A program made the translations under genes and the position numbers. This document shows positions 8,488 to 17,484 of a stretch of DNA of 64,000 nucleotides, in pieces. How positions within the stretch are numbered: position 1 is the first letter of the stretch; the number at the start of each line of letters is the position of its first letter. Source of the stretch: Nitrospirota bacterium (lineage in GTDB: Bacteria; Nitrospinota_A; UBA7883); the NCBI GenBank assembly GCA_024275315.1, contig JAJRZK010000009.1, forward strand, positions 62,001 to 126,000, in the 5' to 3' direction. The notes beneath the pieces were generated by a model. It was not told the DNA's origin. It was given only the letters and a program-made list of their open reading frames with translations, and searched no databases.

Positions 8488-8552
8488 GTTTCCCGTGTCG
8501 CAACCTCAAAATGGCGGTTGTTGAGCTATCCGCTCCTATCATAATGTAAAAT

Positions 8553-9182
8553 ATGAAGATGAGACACAACAAGCAGGTAAATCGCCGAGGACTCCTTATT
8601 GAAGGAGCGGATTTTATAAGCAGAGCCTTTGGCCAGTTCATGGCGGCGGCTCACGGTATTGACCCGGCGGATCCCGTCACCCGACAGCAAAACACCTTTG
8701 AGCCAAGAATGGGGCTGTTGCGCCCCCCAGGCGCTGTTCCGGAGCAAGAGTTCGCCGATCTTTGCGACCGTTGTGACGAGTGCATAAAAGTATGCCCGGA
8801 GAAGACTCTTTTCGCCGCGCCGGAGGAGTATGGCGCCGCCAGAGGAACACCTGTTTTCAGTCCGGACCGAAAACCGTGCTTCTTGTGTTCGGAGCTTTAC
8901 TGCATAAAAGCCTGCTCGACCGGCGCATTGCAACCTGTGGACCATGTTCTCGATCTGAAGATGGGAACCGCCAGGATCGACGCTGATAAATGCCGCGTGT
9001 TTGAAGGAGAGGAATGCCGGCGGTGTCTGGACTTTTGCCCCCACCCGGGAGTGGCCATCATCCAGAAGGATGGACATCCTGTTATCAATCCGGTTGAATG
9101 TGTTGGGTGCGGCCTGTGCCAATACCATTGCCTGCACGACGCGCAAAGACAGGCGATCGTCACACTGGCCCCACCAGCGTAG
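8553..9182 (+). CDS. NapF-like ferredoxin with four Fe-S cysteine clusters
   Basis: A 209-residue cytoplasmic protein with no export signal. Cysteine clusters, in order: CDRCDECIKVCP, CFLCSELYCIKAC, CRRCLDFCP and CVGCGLCQYHC. This is the arrangement of NapF/MauM-type polyferredoxins that pass electrons to or help assemble periplasmic reductases. No napA, mauA or other reductase gene is nearby, so its partner is unknown. Start chosen at ATG 8553; an ATG two codons later is equally possible, and neither has a strong ribosome site. A weak promoter-like pair (TTGTTG 8518, CATAAT 8540) would place transcription initiation almost at the start codon. Confidence 0.8.
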   Translation: MKMRHNKQVNRRGLLIEGADFISRAFGQFMAAAHGIDPADPVTRQQNTFEPRMGLLRPPGAVPEQEFADLCDRCDECIKVCPEKTLFAAPEEYGAARGTPVFSPDRKPCFLCSELYCIKACSTGALQPVDHVLDLKMGTARIDADKCRVFEGEECRRCLDFCPHPGVAIIQKDGHPVINPVECVGCGLCQYHCLHDAQRQAIVTLAPPA

Positions 9183-9298
9183 CGACGTCTGGGCCAGGGG
9201 CTTGATCACAATAAAACACCCCCTTTCCATCCCGGCGGGGCAATTGTCCGGCGCTTAAATTAAATGTATTATAATCAGATAACCTATGGAGCTGACCT

Positions 9299-10849
9299 TT
9301 GTCCGAAAAAATAATCGTAGTGGAAGATGATATCGACCAGCGTATGAATATCGGCAAGGCTTTTGAAAAAGCGGCGAGTTCAGCCCCCACGCTGGATTTC
9401 TGCTCCTGCATGGAGGCGCTTAAAATACCATTTGAATATCACGCCTACAACCTTGCCATAGTCGATTTCGGACCGAACCCGGAACTCGCCTCGCTGGCGG
9501 CCAAAACCATGAAAGCCGTCCGGAGCGAACTGGATATTATCATCCTCGCTCCCACCCACGAGTTTTCCATTCCAGCCGAAATTATGGAGATGGAGCTGGG
9601 TCCTCTTATATTAAGTGACGAGACGGGGCTTGCGGGGTTGCCTGGATTGGCTATTGACATTATTGAATCAGGGCAAAAACGATCCAGGGACAAAGTTCAT
9701 AATGAAGACCTGGAAAAAAGAAACAGGGAGCTTCGGAAGATAACAGACGCGCTCGCCCGGCAGAGTGTGAACCTTCTTCACCTGAGAAACGAGCTTTCAG
9801 CCGAGAAGAGCAAAATTGAAACCGTTATCAACGGGATGGGAGACGGGATGATGTTTTTTTCCGTTGATGGCTCCCTGGAGGTAATAAACCCAGTGGCCAT
9901 GAAGATTGCCCCAGGATACAGCAAAGGAAAAAACCTGACCCTCGACAAGTTTATCAGTCAGCTGAACGCCAAGCCTGTAAACGACGGCGCCCCTTCGGAC
10001 AAGAATGATATCGTTTATGAGGCGGTGATTGGCGGAAAAATATATAAAATCAGATCCACCAATGTCTCCAATGCAGACGGGGTCGCCGCAGGCACTTTGT
10101 TGTTGCTGACGAATATTACCAAGGAAAAGGAATACGAACTTTTAAAAAATGATTTTTCCAGCATGATTTCCCACGAGCTTCGAACACCGTTGACTTCCAT
10201 CAGCGCCGCTGTGGACAATTTGGCTAGGGGCAACCTTGGGTTGGTGACACCCGATCAAAAAAAGTTCCTGGATATTATAGCGAGGAATGTCAAGCGCCAG
10301 CAGGCGATGATAGACGATCTGCTGGACCTGTCCAAGCTGGAAACAGGCCAGATGAAGCTTGATGTGATAAAAACCGATATATCAAAGCTGATCCTGCAGG
10401 GGGTGGAGCAATTCTCCCTTGCTTTTAAAGACAAAAACGTGGAATTGATCGCCACGCACGAAATTAGCCATGAGGAAATTGAAGCAGACCCCAACCTGCT
10501 GACACAGGTGTTGAACAACCTGCTTTCCAACGCGCTGAAGTTCACCGAATCCGGTGGTAGCGTAGAGGTGTTGTCTGACATGGTTGAAAGGAACGGGGAA
10601 AAGTGGTGCAGGATAATCGTGTCCGACACGGGGATAGGGGTGGACAGCGACCAGGCGGACCGCATATTTGACAAATATATTCAAGCCGACAGCTCCACCC
10701 GGCGCCGCTACCCCGGCACGGGGCTGGGTCTTGCCATATGCAAGGAGATAGTAGAGGCGCATCACGGGCGTATCACTCTTGAAAGCAAGCTCGGCGAGGG
10801 GAGCAGGTTTACAATTCTGATACCCGCGAAGTGGGATGCGGGGCCATGA
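9299..10849 (+). CDS. Hybrid sensor histidine kinase with N-terminal receiver-like domain
   Basis: A 516-residue soluble protein starting at TTG 9299 with GGAG seven bases upstream. Order: receiver-like domain (acidic residues 9-11, possible phospho-Asp D56, but no recognisable Lys-Pro switch motif), coiled-coil linker, PAS-like domain (about 175-280), HisKA with SHELRTPLTS (His292), and HATPase with NNLLSNALKF, DTGIGV and GTGLGLAICK. It lacks membrane segments, so it senses a cytoplasmic signal or takes phosphate from another protein. Its stop overlaps the next start (ATGA), which couples it to the diguanylate cyclase regulator; the pair is probably a phosphorelay controlling c-di-GMP. Confidence 0.88.
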   Translation: MSEKIIVVEDDIDQRMNIGKAFEKAASSAPTLDFCSCMEALKIPFEYHAYNLAIVDFGPNPELASLAAKTMKAVRSELDIIILAPTHEFSIPAEIMEMELGPLILSDETGLAGLPGLAIDIIESGQKRSRDKVHNEDLEKRNRELRKITDALARQSVNLLHLRNELSAEKSKIETVINGMGDGMMFFSVDGSLEVINPVAMKIAPGYSKGKNLTLDKFISQLNAKPVNDGAPSDKNDIVYEAVIGGKIYKIRSTNVSNADGVAAGTLLLLTNITKEKEYELLKNDFSSMISHELRTPLTSISAAVDNLARGNLGLVTPDQKKFLDIIARNVKRQQAMIDDLLDLSKLETGQMKLDVIKTDISKLILQGVEQFSLAFKDKNVELIATHEISHEEIEADPNLLTQVLNNLLSNALKFTESGGSVEVLSDMVERNGEKWCRIIVSDTGIGVDSDQADRIFDKYIQADSSTRRRYPGTGLGLAICKEIVEAHHGRITLESKLGEGSRFTILIPAKWDAGP

Positions 10850-12234
10850 CACGCAAACCTTATATTCTTATTGTTGACGATGAGGAGGACATCCGTCTGA
10901 CACTGGAAGCGGTGTTGCGGACGGAAGGATATCGGGTCACCACCGCGGCGTTCGGCAATGATGCGCTTGAGATGATAAAAAAAGACCCCCCCGACCTGAT
11001 GCTTCTGGACATCATGATGCCGGATATAGACGGATACGAGGTGTGCCGTCAGGTGAAGGGAAACGATGATACAAAAAACATAGTGGTGGTTTTCGCCACG
11101 GCGTTGCGCAAAACAAAGGACAAGGTGGAAGGGCTGGATATTGGCGCGGACGATTACATAACCAAGCCGTTTAACATGCCGGAGCTTTTGGCGAAACTGA
11201 GGGTTCATTTTCGGATCAAGGATTATCAGAACAAACTCGAGAGTCTTGTCGATTTCGCCCACAACGCGAACGCCTTGGATTTAAATGATATCGCCGCCGC
11301 CATCAGGAGGGACTTCGAGGAATTCATCACCGCCGACAGGTATTCCGTATTTGTCGTGGATGATGAAAATGAATGTTTTCGCCTCCTGGCCCACAACCAT
11401 GAGGAAGGCGGGATGGACCGCCACGAGTTGCCGTTTGACCAATCACCGATAATGAATGAAGCCAGGCTGGGCAAAGGAAAGGTTATAGAAACAAGATTTT
11501 CCTCGTCTCCATTCTCCTCAGATGTCAAACGGCGCAAATATAACGATGATTTCGCCCTGTGCCTGCCTCTTAAGATGGGGTCGAAAATCCTGGGCGCGTT
11601 GAATCTTAATGGAAACTCGAAGGGTTTTTTCGACAGGCTCGATTTTAGCCTGGTGGCGCTTATCGCGGAAATTCTCTCCGCCTCACTGAACAACGTGCAT
11701 CAACTCGAAAAACTCAAAAAGCTGGCTACAACGGACGGTCTTACAGAACTGTTAAACCACAGAAGTTTTCACGAGCGCCTGCATTCGGAGTTTGAACGCG
11801 CGAAACGCTTTGGCCAGGCGTTGTCCTGCGTTATGCTTGACATAGATTATTTCAAGAAATTCAATGACACTCACGGCCACCCGACCGGCGACACCATACT
11901 AAAGGAGATAGCAGTCAGACTGAAACGTCATTTGCGCAAGATCGACACCGTAGCCAGGTACGGCGGCGAGGAGTTCGCCATGTTACTGCCCCAGACCGGC
12001 GCCCACGACGCCCAGATTGTCACCGAGAGGATCAGGCTCGATATCGCCAGCCGTCCATTCGAAACCGACAAGGGACCGCTAAACGTAACGGTCTCTATGG
12101 GTATCTGCGACAGCGACATGATGGGCTTTCAAACCGGGAGCGCGTTGCTTGCCAAGTCCGATCAGGCCCTGTATATGGCCAAGGAGGGCGGACGTAACCA
12201 GACGGCAATATGTAATCCGGAAGCGGCTTCATGA
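10846..12234 (+). CDS. Response regulator with GAF and GGDEF (diguanylate cyclase)
   Basis: A 462-residue protein starting at ATG 10846 within an ATGA overlap with the kinase stop; an in-frame GTG at 10831 is less likely. Domains: receiver (VDDEED, phospho-Asp in LLDIMMPD, Lys in ITKPF) over residues 1-125, a GAF domain (about 130-280), and GGDEF (about 290-455). The active site RYGGEEF is intact (GGEEF from residue 373), and an RKID motif five residues ahead is a complete inhibitory I-site. It should therefore make c-di-GMP under phosphorylation and product control. Genetic coupling to the kinase upstream and to plsY downstream is tight. Confidence 0.92.
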   Translation: MTRKPYILIVDDEEDIRLTLEAVLRTEGYRVTTAAFGNDALEMIKKDPPDLMLLDIMMPDIDGYEVCRQVKGNDDTKNIVVVFATALRKTKDKVEGLDIGADDYITKPFNMPELLAKLRVHFRIKDYQNKLESLVDFAHNANALDLNDIAAAIRRDFEEFITADRYSVFVVDDENECFRLLAHNHEEGGMDRHELPFDQSPIMNEARLGKGKVIETRFSSSPFSSDVKRRKYNDDFALCLPLKMGSKILGALNLNGNSKGFFDRLDFSLVALIAEILSASLNNVHQLEKLKKLATTDGLTELLNHRSFHERLHSEFERAKRFGQALSCVMLDIDYFKKFNDTHGHPTGDTILKEIAVRLKRHLRKIDTVARYGGEEFAMLLPQTGAHDAQIVTERIRLDIASRPFETDKGPLNVTVSMGICDSDMMGFQTGSALLAKSDQALYMAKEGGRNQTAICNPEAAS

Positions 12235-12860
12235 GCGTATTTGTCATAGCTTTGGTTTTTTGCTATATGCTCGGGTCGATACCTACAGCTATTATTGTCG
12301 GGCGTGTTGTCGGCGGGGTTGACATCCGGGAGCACGGAAGCGGTAACGCCGGAGCCACCAATGTGTACAGGATGTTCGGCCTGGGACCATACATGGTGAC
12401 GCTTACCGCGGATATTTTCAAAGGATACGCCGCGGTGGTGTTTATATCCCCCATGGGCGCGGCCTATCTTTCGGATCAGCGCACAGCCGTTTATTGCGGG
12501 GCCGCGGCGGTAGTCGGACATATATGGACACTGTTCGCCGGTTTTAAAGGGGGTAAGGGAGTGGCGACGGCTGGTGGTGTGATGCTCGGGCTCATGCCTT
12601 ACGCGGCCCTGGCGGCGGTGGGAGTATATCTGCTGGTTACGATGACGACCAAATATGTTTCCCTGGGTTCGATGACCGCGGCGATAAGCGTTCCCCTGGT
12701 AATGCTGGCGGGAAGGGATGTGTATGAACCCGAGCTTTGGATCGTCACCATCGCCTTGTCGGCGCTTATCATATTCACGCACAGAAAAAACATATCCCAA
12801 CTGTTAAAAGGCGAAGAGAAAAAAACGGATTTTCTCGCCAAACTGAAGCGCCCAAGGTAG
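12231..12860 (+). CDS. plsY: Acyl-phosphate:glycerol-3-phosphate acyltransferase PlsY
   Basis: A 209-residue inner-membrane protein with five to six hydrophobic helices. Family motifs are present: LGSIPTAIIVGR, HGSGNAGATNVYR and the glycine-rich FKGGKGVATAGG. PlsY transfers an acyl group from acyl-phosphate to glycerol-3-phosphate, the first step of phospholipid synthesis. Its partner PlsX is not in this window. It overlaps the diguanylate cyclase stop by four bases (ATGA), which is unusual company for plsY and ties its translation to the signalling genes. Confidence 0.93.
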   Translation: MSVFVIALVFCYMLGSIPTAIIVGRVVGGVDIREHGSGNAGATNVYRMFGLGPYMVTLTADIFKGYAAVVFISPMGAAYLSDQRTAVYCGAAAVVGHIWTLFAGFKGGKGVATAGGVMLGLMPYAALAAVGVYLLVTMTTKYVSLGSMTAAISVPLVMLAGRDVYEPELWIVTIALSALIIFTHRKNISQLLKGEEKKTDFLAKLKRPR

Positions 12861-12942
12861 GTTGGCGGGGGAGCGCTGAATATTTCAGGCGCTACAAGGT
12901 AAAGCCGAGCTATAACGTTTTGTCATGCCCGAAGGTTTAAAT

Positions 12943-14151
12943 ATGAACAAACGCCCATGCGTACGCCCCATTGAGGCGATCAATGTCGAGTTCGAAAACC
13001 AGCTCATGATGTCACTCAACGATCCGGAAAGGCTGGTGGAAAACTCGCTACTCGTATCACTTCCCGCGTTTTTTCTCGTCACACTGATGGATGGCCATAG
13101 GGGGGTGGACCAGATATGCGAGGAGTTTTATAACCAGTTTCGCCAGAGAGTGCGACCGGAGGATGTGCTTGGCCTTATTGAACAGCTCGATAACGCCTTT
13201 TTGCTCGATAACGAACGATATTCCCTGCACAGGAAATCGATCAGGAATGACTTTGTATCCAGTCCGCAGAGGCCGCCGTTTTTCGCAGGGAAAAGTTATA
13301 CCGATAACGTGGAGGAGCTCATATCCAATATCGATGCGTTGCTGGAAAGCGGGGAGCCGGCCGCCGGGAAAGCGGCGGAATCCGTGGTGGCGCCGCATAT
13401 CGATTTTCAGGTAGGGTCGGACATGATGGGGGCTGGATGGAGAGCGTTAAAAAATTCCGATGCGGAGCTGTTTATCATACTTGGAGTGGGACATACCCTG
13501 ACGGAGGATTTTTTCTCCTGTATTGACAAGGATTTTTCCACCCCGGCCGGAACCATGAAGGTGGATCGGGATTTTTTACGAGCTTTTGAGATCAATTTTG
13601 GCGAAAAAATCTTCAACCACATGGATGCGCACAGAAACGAGCATTCAATAGAATTCCAGTCACTTTTTCTTGCCAGGCTGGCCAGGGATAACCCCAATAT
13701 TTCGTCGGTCCCCGTCCTTTTGTCTTTTCCCGAGATTATTTGGAGCCTGGACCATCCGGTTTTTAATGGCGGGCGAATTGAGAAGTTTATCGAGTCGTTG
13801 AAAAAAACAGTAGCCGAGGATGGGCGAAAAACGTGTTACGTTGCAAGTGTCGATTTTTCCCATGTGGGAGCCAGGTTCGGTGACAGCGAAAAACTGGACG
13901 ACGCAACGCTGACGCGTATCAGGCGGGATGACCATGAATTGATCGATTGTATCAGGCGGGTCGACCCGGCCGGTTTTGTGCAAAAAATCGCAGAAACAAA
14001 CCAGTCGAATAGGGTGTGTGGTTTTCCTGCGTTGTATGCTCTGCTAAAGTTGACACAGTCCAATAGGGGCGAGCTGATTGAATATCGGCAAAATATCGAA
14101 GGCGACAACGACAGCGTCGTCAGTTTCGCGACTATGGCATTGTACGCTTGA
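12943..14151 (+). CDS. amrB: AmmeMemoRadiSam system protein B (MEMO1 family) with N-terminal extension
   Basis: A 402-residue protein from ATG 12943, preceded by GAAGG at 12931-12935; the ATG at 12925 has no such site. Residues about 1-95 form a small helical, PqqD/winged-helix-like region (VSLPAFFLVTLMDGHRGVDQI..., EQLDNAFLLD). From about residue 115 it is a MEMO domain: APHIDFQVG, GVGHT, HRNEHSIEFQ, ASVDFSHVG and CGFPALYALL, with the histidines expected of the family's metal site. The AMMECR1 and radical SAM partners (AmrA, AmrS) are not in the window. Biochemical function of the bacterial system is unknown. Confidence 0.82.
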   Translation: MNKRPCVRPIEAINVEFENQLMMSLNDPERLVENSLLVSLPAFFLVTLMDGHRGVDQICEEFYNQFRQRVRPEDVLGLIEQLDNAFLLDNERYSLHRKSIRNDFVSSPQRPPFFAGKSYTDNVEELISNIDALLESGEPAAGKAAESVVAPHIDFQVGSDMMGAGWRALKNSDAELFIILGVGHTLTEDFFSCIDKDFSTPAGTMKVDRDFLRAFEINFGEKIFNHMDAHRNEHSIEFQSLFLARLARDNPNISSVPVLLSFPEIIWSLDHPVFNGGRIEKFIESLKKTVAEDGRKTCYVASVDFSHVGARFGDSEKLDDATLTRIRRDDHELIDCIRRVDPAGFVQKIAETNQSNRVCGFPALYALLKLTQSNRGELIEYRQNIEGDNDSVVSFATMALYA

Positions 14152-14193
14152 TGTGAGATAATAATAGAAAATTTTCTAGTTGGGAGAAAAGAC

Positions 14194-14709
14194 GTGGCTG
14201 AAAGCAACATTAGTGAAACTGACGCCGTAATTACAGCGATTATAAACGAGAAAATGGCGATCGACCATTACAAGAATCTGTCCGGCCTGTGCCGAAAAGT
14301 TGGAAACTACGGTGTCGCCGATTTTTTCGCGGAACAATCCAAAAGAGAAGAAGGGCACTACAACAGCTTAGTAAAATACAGGGAAAACCATCCAGCGGGT
14401 TCGGGGCAGGCTCCGGGCGAGATGGTCAAATGGATCACAAAAGAAACCGGAGCCGGAACGCAGACTCCCGCCGGGCTGGATATCGAGGCCGCTTTGTTGC
14501 AAGTGGAAAACGCAGAGCGAAACGCCCAACAGTTCTATAATCAAGCGTCGGAAAGCGCCAGCTCCACAGGCACAGGCGCCAAAGCGCTCTTCGCCAAGCT
14601 TGCCGAAGACGAGGGGCTTCATCTGTACCTGGTGCAAACAATACGGTCCAAACTGGAGCGGGGAGGAGTGATCGGGCTTACCGACTATGAGGACATGGGC
14701 GCGGGATAG
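14194..14709 (+). CDS. Rubrerythrin/ferritin-like di-iron protein
   Basis: A 171-residue helical protein starting at GTG 14194 with GGGAG seven bases upstream. Helix motifs EKMAIDHYKNL, FAEQSKREEGHYNSL, VENAERNAQQFY and LAEDEGLHLYLVQ supply the paired Glu and ExxH residues of a ferritin-like di-iron site. It lacks the C-terminal rubredoxin domain of classical rubrerythrin. Such proteins reduce peroxide or handle iron under oxidative stress. It follows the MEMO-family gene after 42 bases; a functional link is possible but not shown. Confidence 0.78.
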   Translation: MAESNISETDAVITAIINEKMAIDHYKNLSGLCRKVGNYGVADFFAEQSKREEGHYNSLVKYRENHPAGSGQAPGEMVKWITKETGAGTQTPAGLDIEAALLQVENAERNAQQFYNQASESASSTGTGAKALFAKLAEDEGLHLYLVQTIRSKLERGGVIGLTDYEDMGAG

Positions 14710-14817
14710 GAGGATACCCTATCACGCTTCGCGCGTATCCCGGGCGAGAGCCAGCCAATTTGTTCCGCATTGAAAAAGGCGGAATTCAAAAGTTTAACCT
14801 TTTCAGAGGTAGAATTG

Positions 14818-15396
14818 ATGAGTTACTTTCGCACCGTGACAATTATTTTTGCTTTTATCCTTTTTGCCACATCCATATCAGAAGCCGACGATGTGACCGA
14901 CCAGATTGACGAGGCTCTTAAGGCGTATAACAAGCAGGACTATTCCACGGCGGCCACAGCTCTCGACGCGGCGGCCACATTGATACGGCAGGCCAGGGCG
15001 GATTCTTTATCCAAGCTTCTGCCAAAGCCGTTACCTGGCTGGAAAACAAAAAAACAGAGCAACACCGCCGCCAGCCTTTTTGGTGGAGGTGTCAACGCCC
15101 AAAAAACATATATCAACGGCAAGCAAAGAATCAAAATCGCTCTAACTTCTGACTCACCCATGCTTCAGGCCATAGCGATGATGTTCGCCAATCCCCAGAT
15201 AGCCGGAGCCAACGCCAAGCTAGTGGTGGTAGACGGGCGGAAGGTAATATATAACAAGAAAAAGAATTCTTTTCAGGTCATGGTGGCCAACCGGGTTCTT
15301 GTTTCTGTCGAAGGCGATCGAAACACGGATGAATCGGCGGTCAAGGAATATTTGAAGGCCATAGATTTCGATGGTGTGGAGAAATTCGCGAAATAA
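14818..15396 (+). CDS. Secreted protein of unknown function
   Basis: A 192-residue protein from ATG 14818, preceded by AGAGG (14805-14809); a TTG at 14770 would put 16 extra residues before the signal peptide. Residues 1-22 are a clear signal peptide ending SISEA. The mature part has an Ala-rich helix (DEALKAYNKQDYSTAATALDAAA), then LLPKPLPGWK and a likely beta-rich domain containing KIALTSDSPMLQAIAMMF and KVIYNKKKNSFQVMVANRVLVSVEG. I recognise the overall type (periplasmic proteins with an LPxPLPGW motif) but no assigned function. No lipobox and no catalytic motif are evident. Confidence 0.6.
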   Translation: MSYFRTVTIIFAFILFATSISEADDVTDQIDEALKAYNKQDYSTAATALDAAATLIRQARADSLSKLLPKPLPGWKTKKQSNTAASLFGGGVNAQKTYINGKQRIKIALTSDSPMLQAIAMMFANPQIAGANAKLVVVDGRKVIYNKKKNSFQVMVANRVLVSVEGDRNTDESAVKEYLKAIDFDGVEKFAK

Positions 15397-15659
15397 AAAG
15401 CATAGTGGATTATAGGTCACATTTCATGTAATTTCCCGCCGGTTTCATGGATTGGAGCCTTGTCTCCTGCGAGTGCGAACCCGGATAGCTCCAAAGGAGC
15501 CGGACTTCAGCTTTTGGGTCCGATCCGTTAGATTGCCAGAAGCTACTGGCTCTCAAGCATGGGCATGTCCGGCGTGCATACGCATGAATCCCGACCTCTC
15601 TGACTCTCTACATAAACTATTACTGTGATCTGTCGCCGATTTTGGATCAATCACCATTT
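15397..15659. other. Non-coding stretch with consecutive hairpins
   Basis: No convincing gene lies between the secreted-protein gene and rpiB. The stretch contains three short inverted repeats in a row: TTGGAGC (15452-15458) with GCTCCAA (15488-15494), CGGAC (15501-15505) with GTCCG (15518-15522), and GCCAG (15535-15539) with CTGGC (15546-15550). No T-run follows, so it is not an intrinsic terminator as it stands. It could be a structured leader, a small RNA or a decayed sequence; nothing in the sequence decides between them. Confidence 0.3.
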
Positions 15660-15689
15660 TTGACACTTTAACAGCCTCTTCTATATAAT
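15660..15689 (+). promoter_or_regulatory. Near-consensus sigma-70 promoter for the rpiB-glyA-hem unit
   Basis: TTGACA at 15660-15665, an 18-base spacer, and TATAAT at 15684-15689. Both hexamers are perfect matches. Transcription would start near 15696-15698, giving a leader of about 40 bases before the rpiB ATG at 15737. The genes that follow are closely packed to 22191, so this may drive the whole unit. Confidence 0.8.
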
Positions 15690-15736
15690 AATAAGGTTGT
15701 GGGTATTAATTTGTCTAACCTTGTGAAAATTGATCT

Positions 15737-16210
15737 ATGAAAACTAAAATAGCGATCGCATCCGATCATGGTGCGTTGGAGCTAAAAAATAAGGTGGTAA
15801 ATCGGCTGGTAGAGCTTGGTTATGAACCGGAGGACATGGGAGTTCATGAGGATACCTCGGTGGATTACCCCGATTATGCGGCCAAAGTGGCTGAATCAGT
15901 AAGCTCCAAACGTTTTAAAAAGGGAATTCTCTTGTGTGGCACCGGCATAGGAATGTCCATCACAGCCAACAAATTCCCCGGGGTGCGGGCTACTTTGGCT
16001 TACGACAACTACACCGCCAAAATGAGCAGACTTCATAACGACTCGAACATACTTGTAATGGGCGGCCGCACAACCAGCGAGGAAGCAGCGTACGACATCC
16101 TCGAAGCCTGGCTGAACACACCATACGAAGGTGGCCGACATGACGAGAGAATCAGGAAGATTTCAGAGCTTGAAAACAACTTCCCCATCACAGGAGAAAA
16201 GCGTCAATGA
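15737..16210 (+). CDS. rpiB: Ribose-5-phosphate isomerase B
   Basis: A 157-residue enzyme with the RpiB/LacA/LacB signature: [11 protein letters not shown] at the N-terminus, VDYPDYA, and the active-site segment [23 protein letters not shown] with its catalytic Cys. It interconverts ribose-5-phosphate and ribulose-5-phosphate in the cytoplasm (pentose phosphate pathway). It is the first gene after a near-consensus promoter, and its TGA overlaps the glyA ATG. The order rpiB-glyA-nrdR is found in several deltaproteobacteria-like genomes. Confidence 0.95.
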   Translation: MKTKIAIASDHGALELKNKVVNRLVELGYEPEDMGVHEDTSVDYPDYAAKVAESVSSKRFKKGILLCGTGIGMSITANKFPGVRATLAYDNYTAKMSRLHNDSNILVMGGRTTSEEAAYDILEAWLNTPYEGGRHDERIRKISELENNFPITGEKRQ

Positions 16211-17472
16211 TTATTGGTTCTAGCGAATCCCGGCTTAAAACGTGCGATCCGGAAATATGGGAGGCGATCCAGGGTGAATCGGAGCGGGAGGCTTCCACAC
16301 TGGAGCTTATCGCCTCTGAGAATTTCACCAGCGAGGCCGTGCTCGAGGCTCAGGGATCGGTTATGACCAACAAATACGCCGAGGGGTATCCTGGACGGAG
16401 ATATTACGGTGGATGCGCCAACGTCGATATAGCCGAGGAGTTGGCTGTAAAGAGGGCCAAAAAGCTTTTCGGGGCTGAACACGCCAATGTCCAGCCTCAC
16501 TCCGGCTCACAGGCCAACCAATCCGTGTTTTTTACCGTGCTCAAGCCCGGCGACACGATAATGGGTCTTAACCTGGCGCATGGCGGCCACCTGACCCATG
16601 GTCATCCCCTGAACATGTCCGGCAAATGGTTCAAAGTAGTCCCCTACAACGTAAACCGCGAAACCGAGCTGATAGATTTCGTCGAGATGCGCAGGCTGGC
16701 GCTGGAACATAAGCCAAAACTCATCATAGCTGGCGCTTCGGCCTATGCGCGGATCATTCCATGGGAGCCTTTTCGGGAAGTAGCCGACGAGATAGGGGCC
16801 GTTTTCATGGTAGACATGGCCCACATAGCGGGCCTTGTGGCGGCCGGGCTCCACCCAAACCCCACACCCATAGCCGACTTTGTCACCACCACCACCCACA
16901 AGACCCTGCGAGGACCCCGTTCCGGCCTGGTGCTTTGCAAAGAGAAATACGCAACAGACCTTAACCGATCCGTTTTTCCCGGTTTGCAGGGGGGGCCGTT
17001 GATGCATGTTATCGCCGCCAAGGCCGTGGCGCTGAAAGAGGCGGCCACCGGCGAGTTCAAGGAGTATCAGCGCCAGGTCGTTGCAAATTGCAAACGGCTG
17101 GCGGACAGGCTCGCATCCAACGGGCTCCGGCTGGTGTCCGGAGGCACGGACACGCACCTCGCCCTGGTCGACTTGAGAGGCAAGAAGCTGACAGGCAAAG
17201 TGGCCGAGAAAGGGCTGGAAAAAGCGGGGATAACCGTGAATAAAAACGCAATTCCGTTCGATCCTGAAAAACCTTTCATAGCCTCCGGTGTGCGGGTCGG
17301 AACACCAGCCGTAACCACCCGGGGAATGAAAGAGGATCAGATGGATACGATTGGAAACTGGATGTGCGAGGCGCTGGACAATATCGAGGATACCGGCGCA
17401 CTCGACCGGATCAGGGAGGAAGTCCGTGCTCTATGCGGCGAGTTTCCGTTGTACGGACATAACAGTTGTTAA
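16207..17472 (+). CDS. glyA: Serine hydroxymethyltransferase
   Basis: A 421-residue PLP enzyme of standard length. Motifs: [16 protein letters not shown], the [17 protein letters not shown] substrate region, [14 protein letters not shown], and the PLP-lysine in [14 protein letters not shown]. It converts serine and tetrahydrofolate to glycine and 5,10-methylene-THF in the cytoplasm, supplying one-carbon units and, through glycine and thymidylate, the nucleotide pool. It overlaps rpiB by four bases (ATGA) and precedes nrdR by 12 bases. Confidence 0.97.
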   Translation: MIIGSSESRLKTCDPEIWEAIQGESEREASTLELIASENFTSEAVLEAQGSVMTNKYAEGYPGRRYYGGCANVDIAEELAVKRAKKLFGAEHANVQPHSGSQANQSVFFTVLKPGDTIMGLNLAHGGHLTHGHPLNMSGKWFKVVPYNVNRETELIDFVEMRRLALEHKPKLIIAGASAYARIIPWEPFREVADEIGAVFMVDMAHIAGLVAAGLHPNPTPIADFVTTTTHKTLRGPRSGLVLCKEKYATDLNRSVFPGLQGGPLMHVIAAKAVALKEAATGEFKEYQRQVVANCKRLADRLASNGLRLVSGGTDTHLALVDLRGKKLTGKVAEKGLEKAGITVNKNAIPFDPEKPFIASGVRVGTPAVTTRGMKEDQMDTIGNWMCEALDNIEDTGALDRIREEVRALCGEFPLYGHNSC

Positions 17473-17484
17473 TATGGCCGGTCG

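Noticed and set aside
14703-14742. Terminator after the ferritin-like gene
   Set aside because: Short inverted repeats (GATAGG/CCTATC and GGGATA/TATCCC) are present, but no T-run follows.
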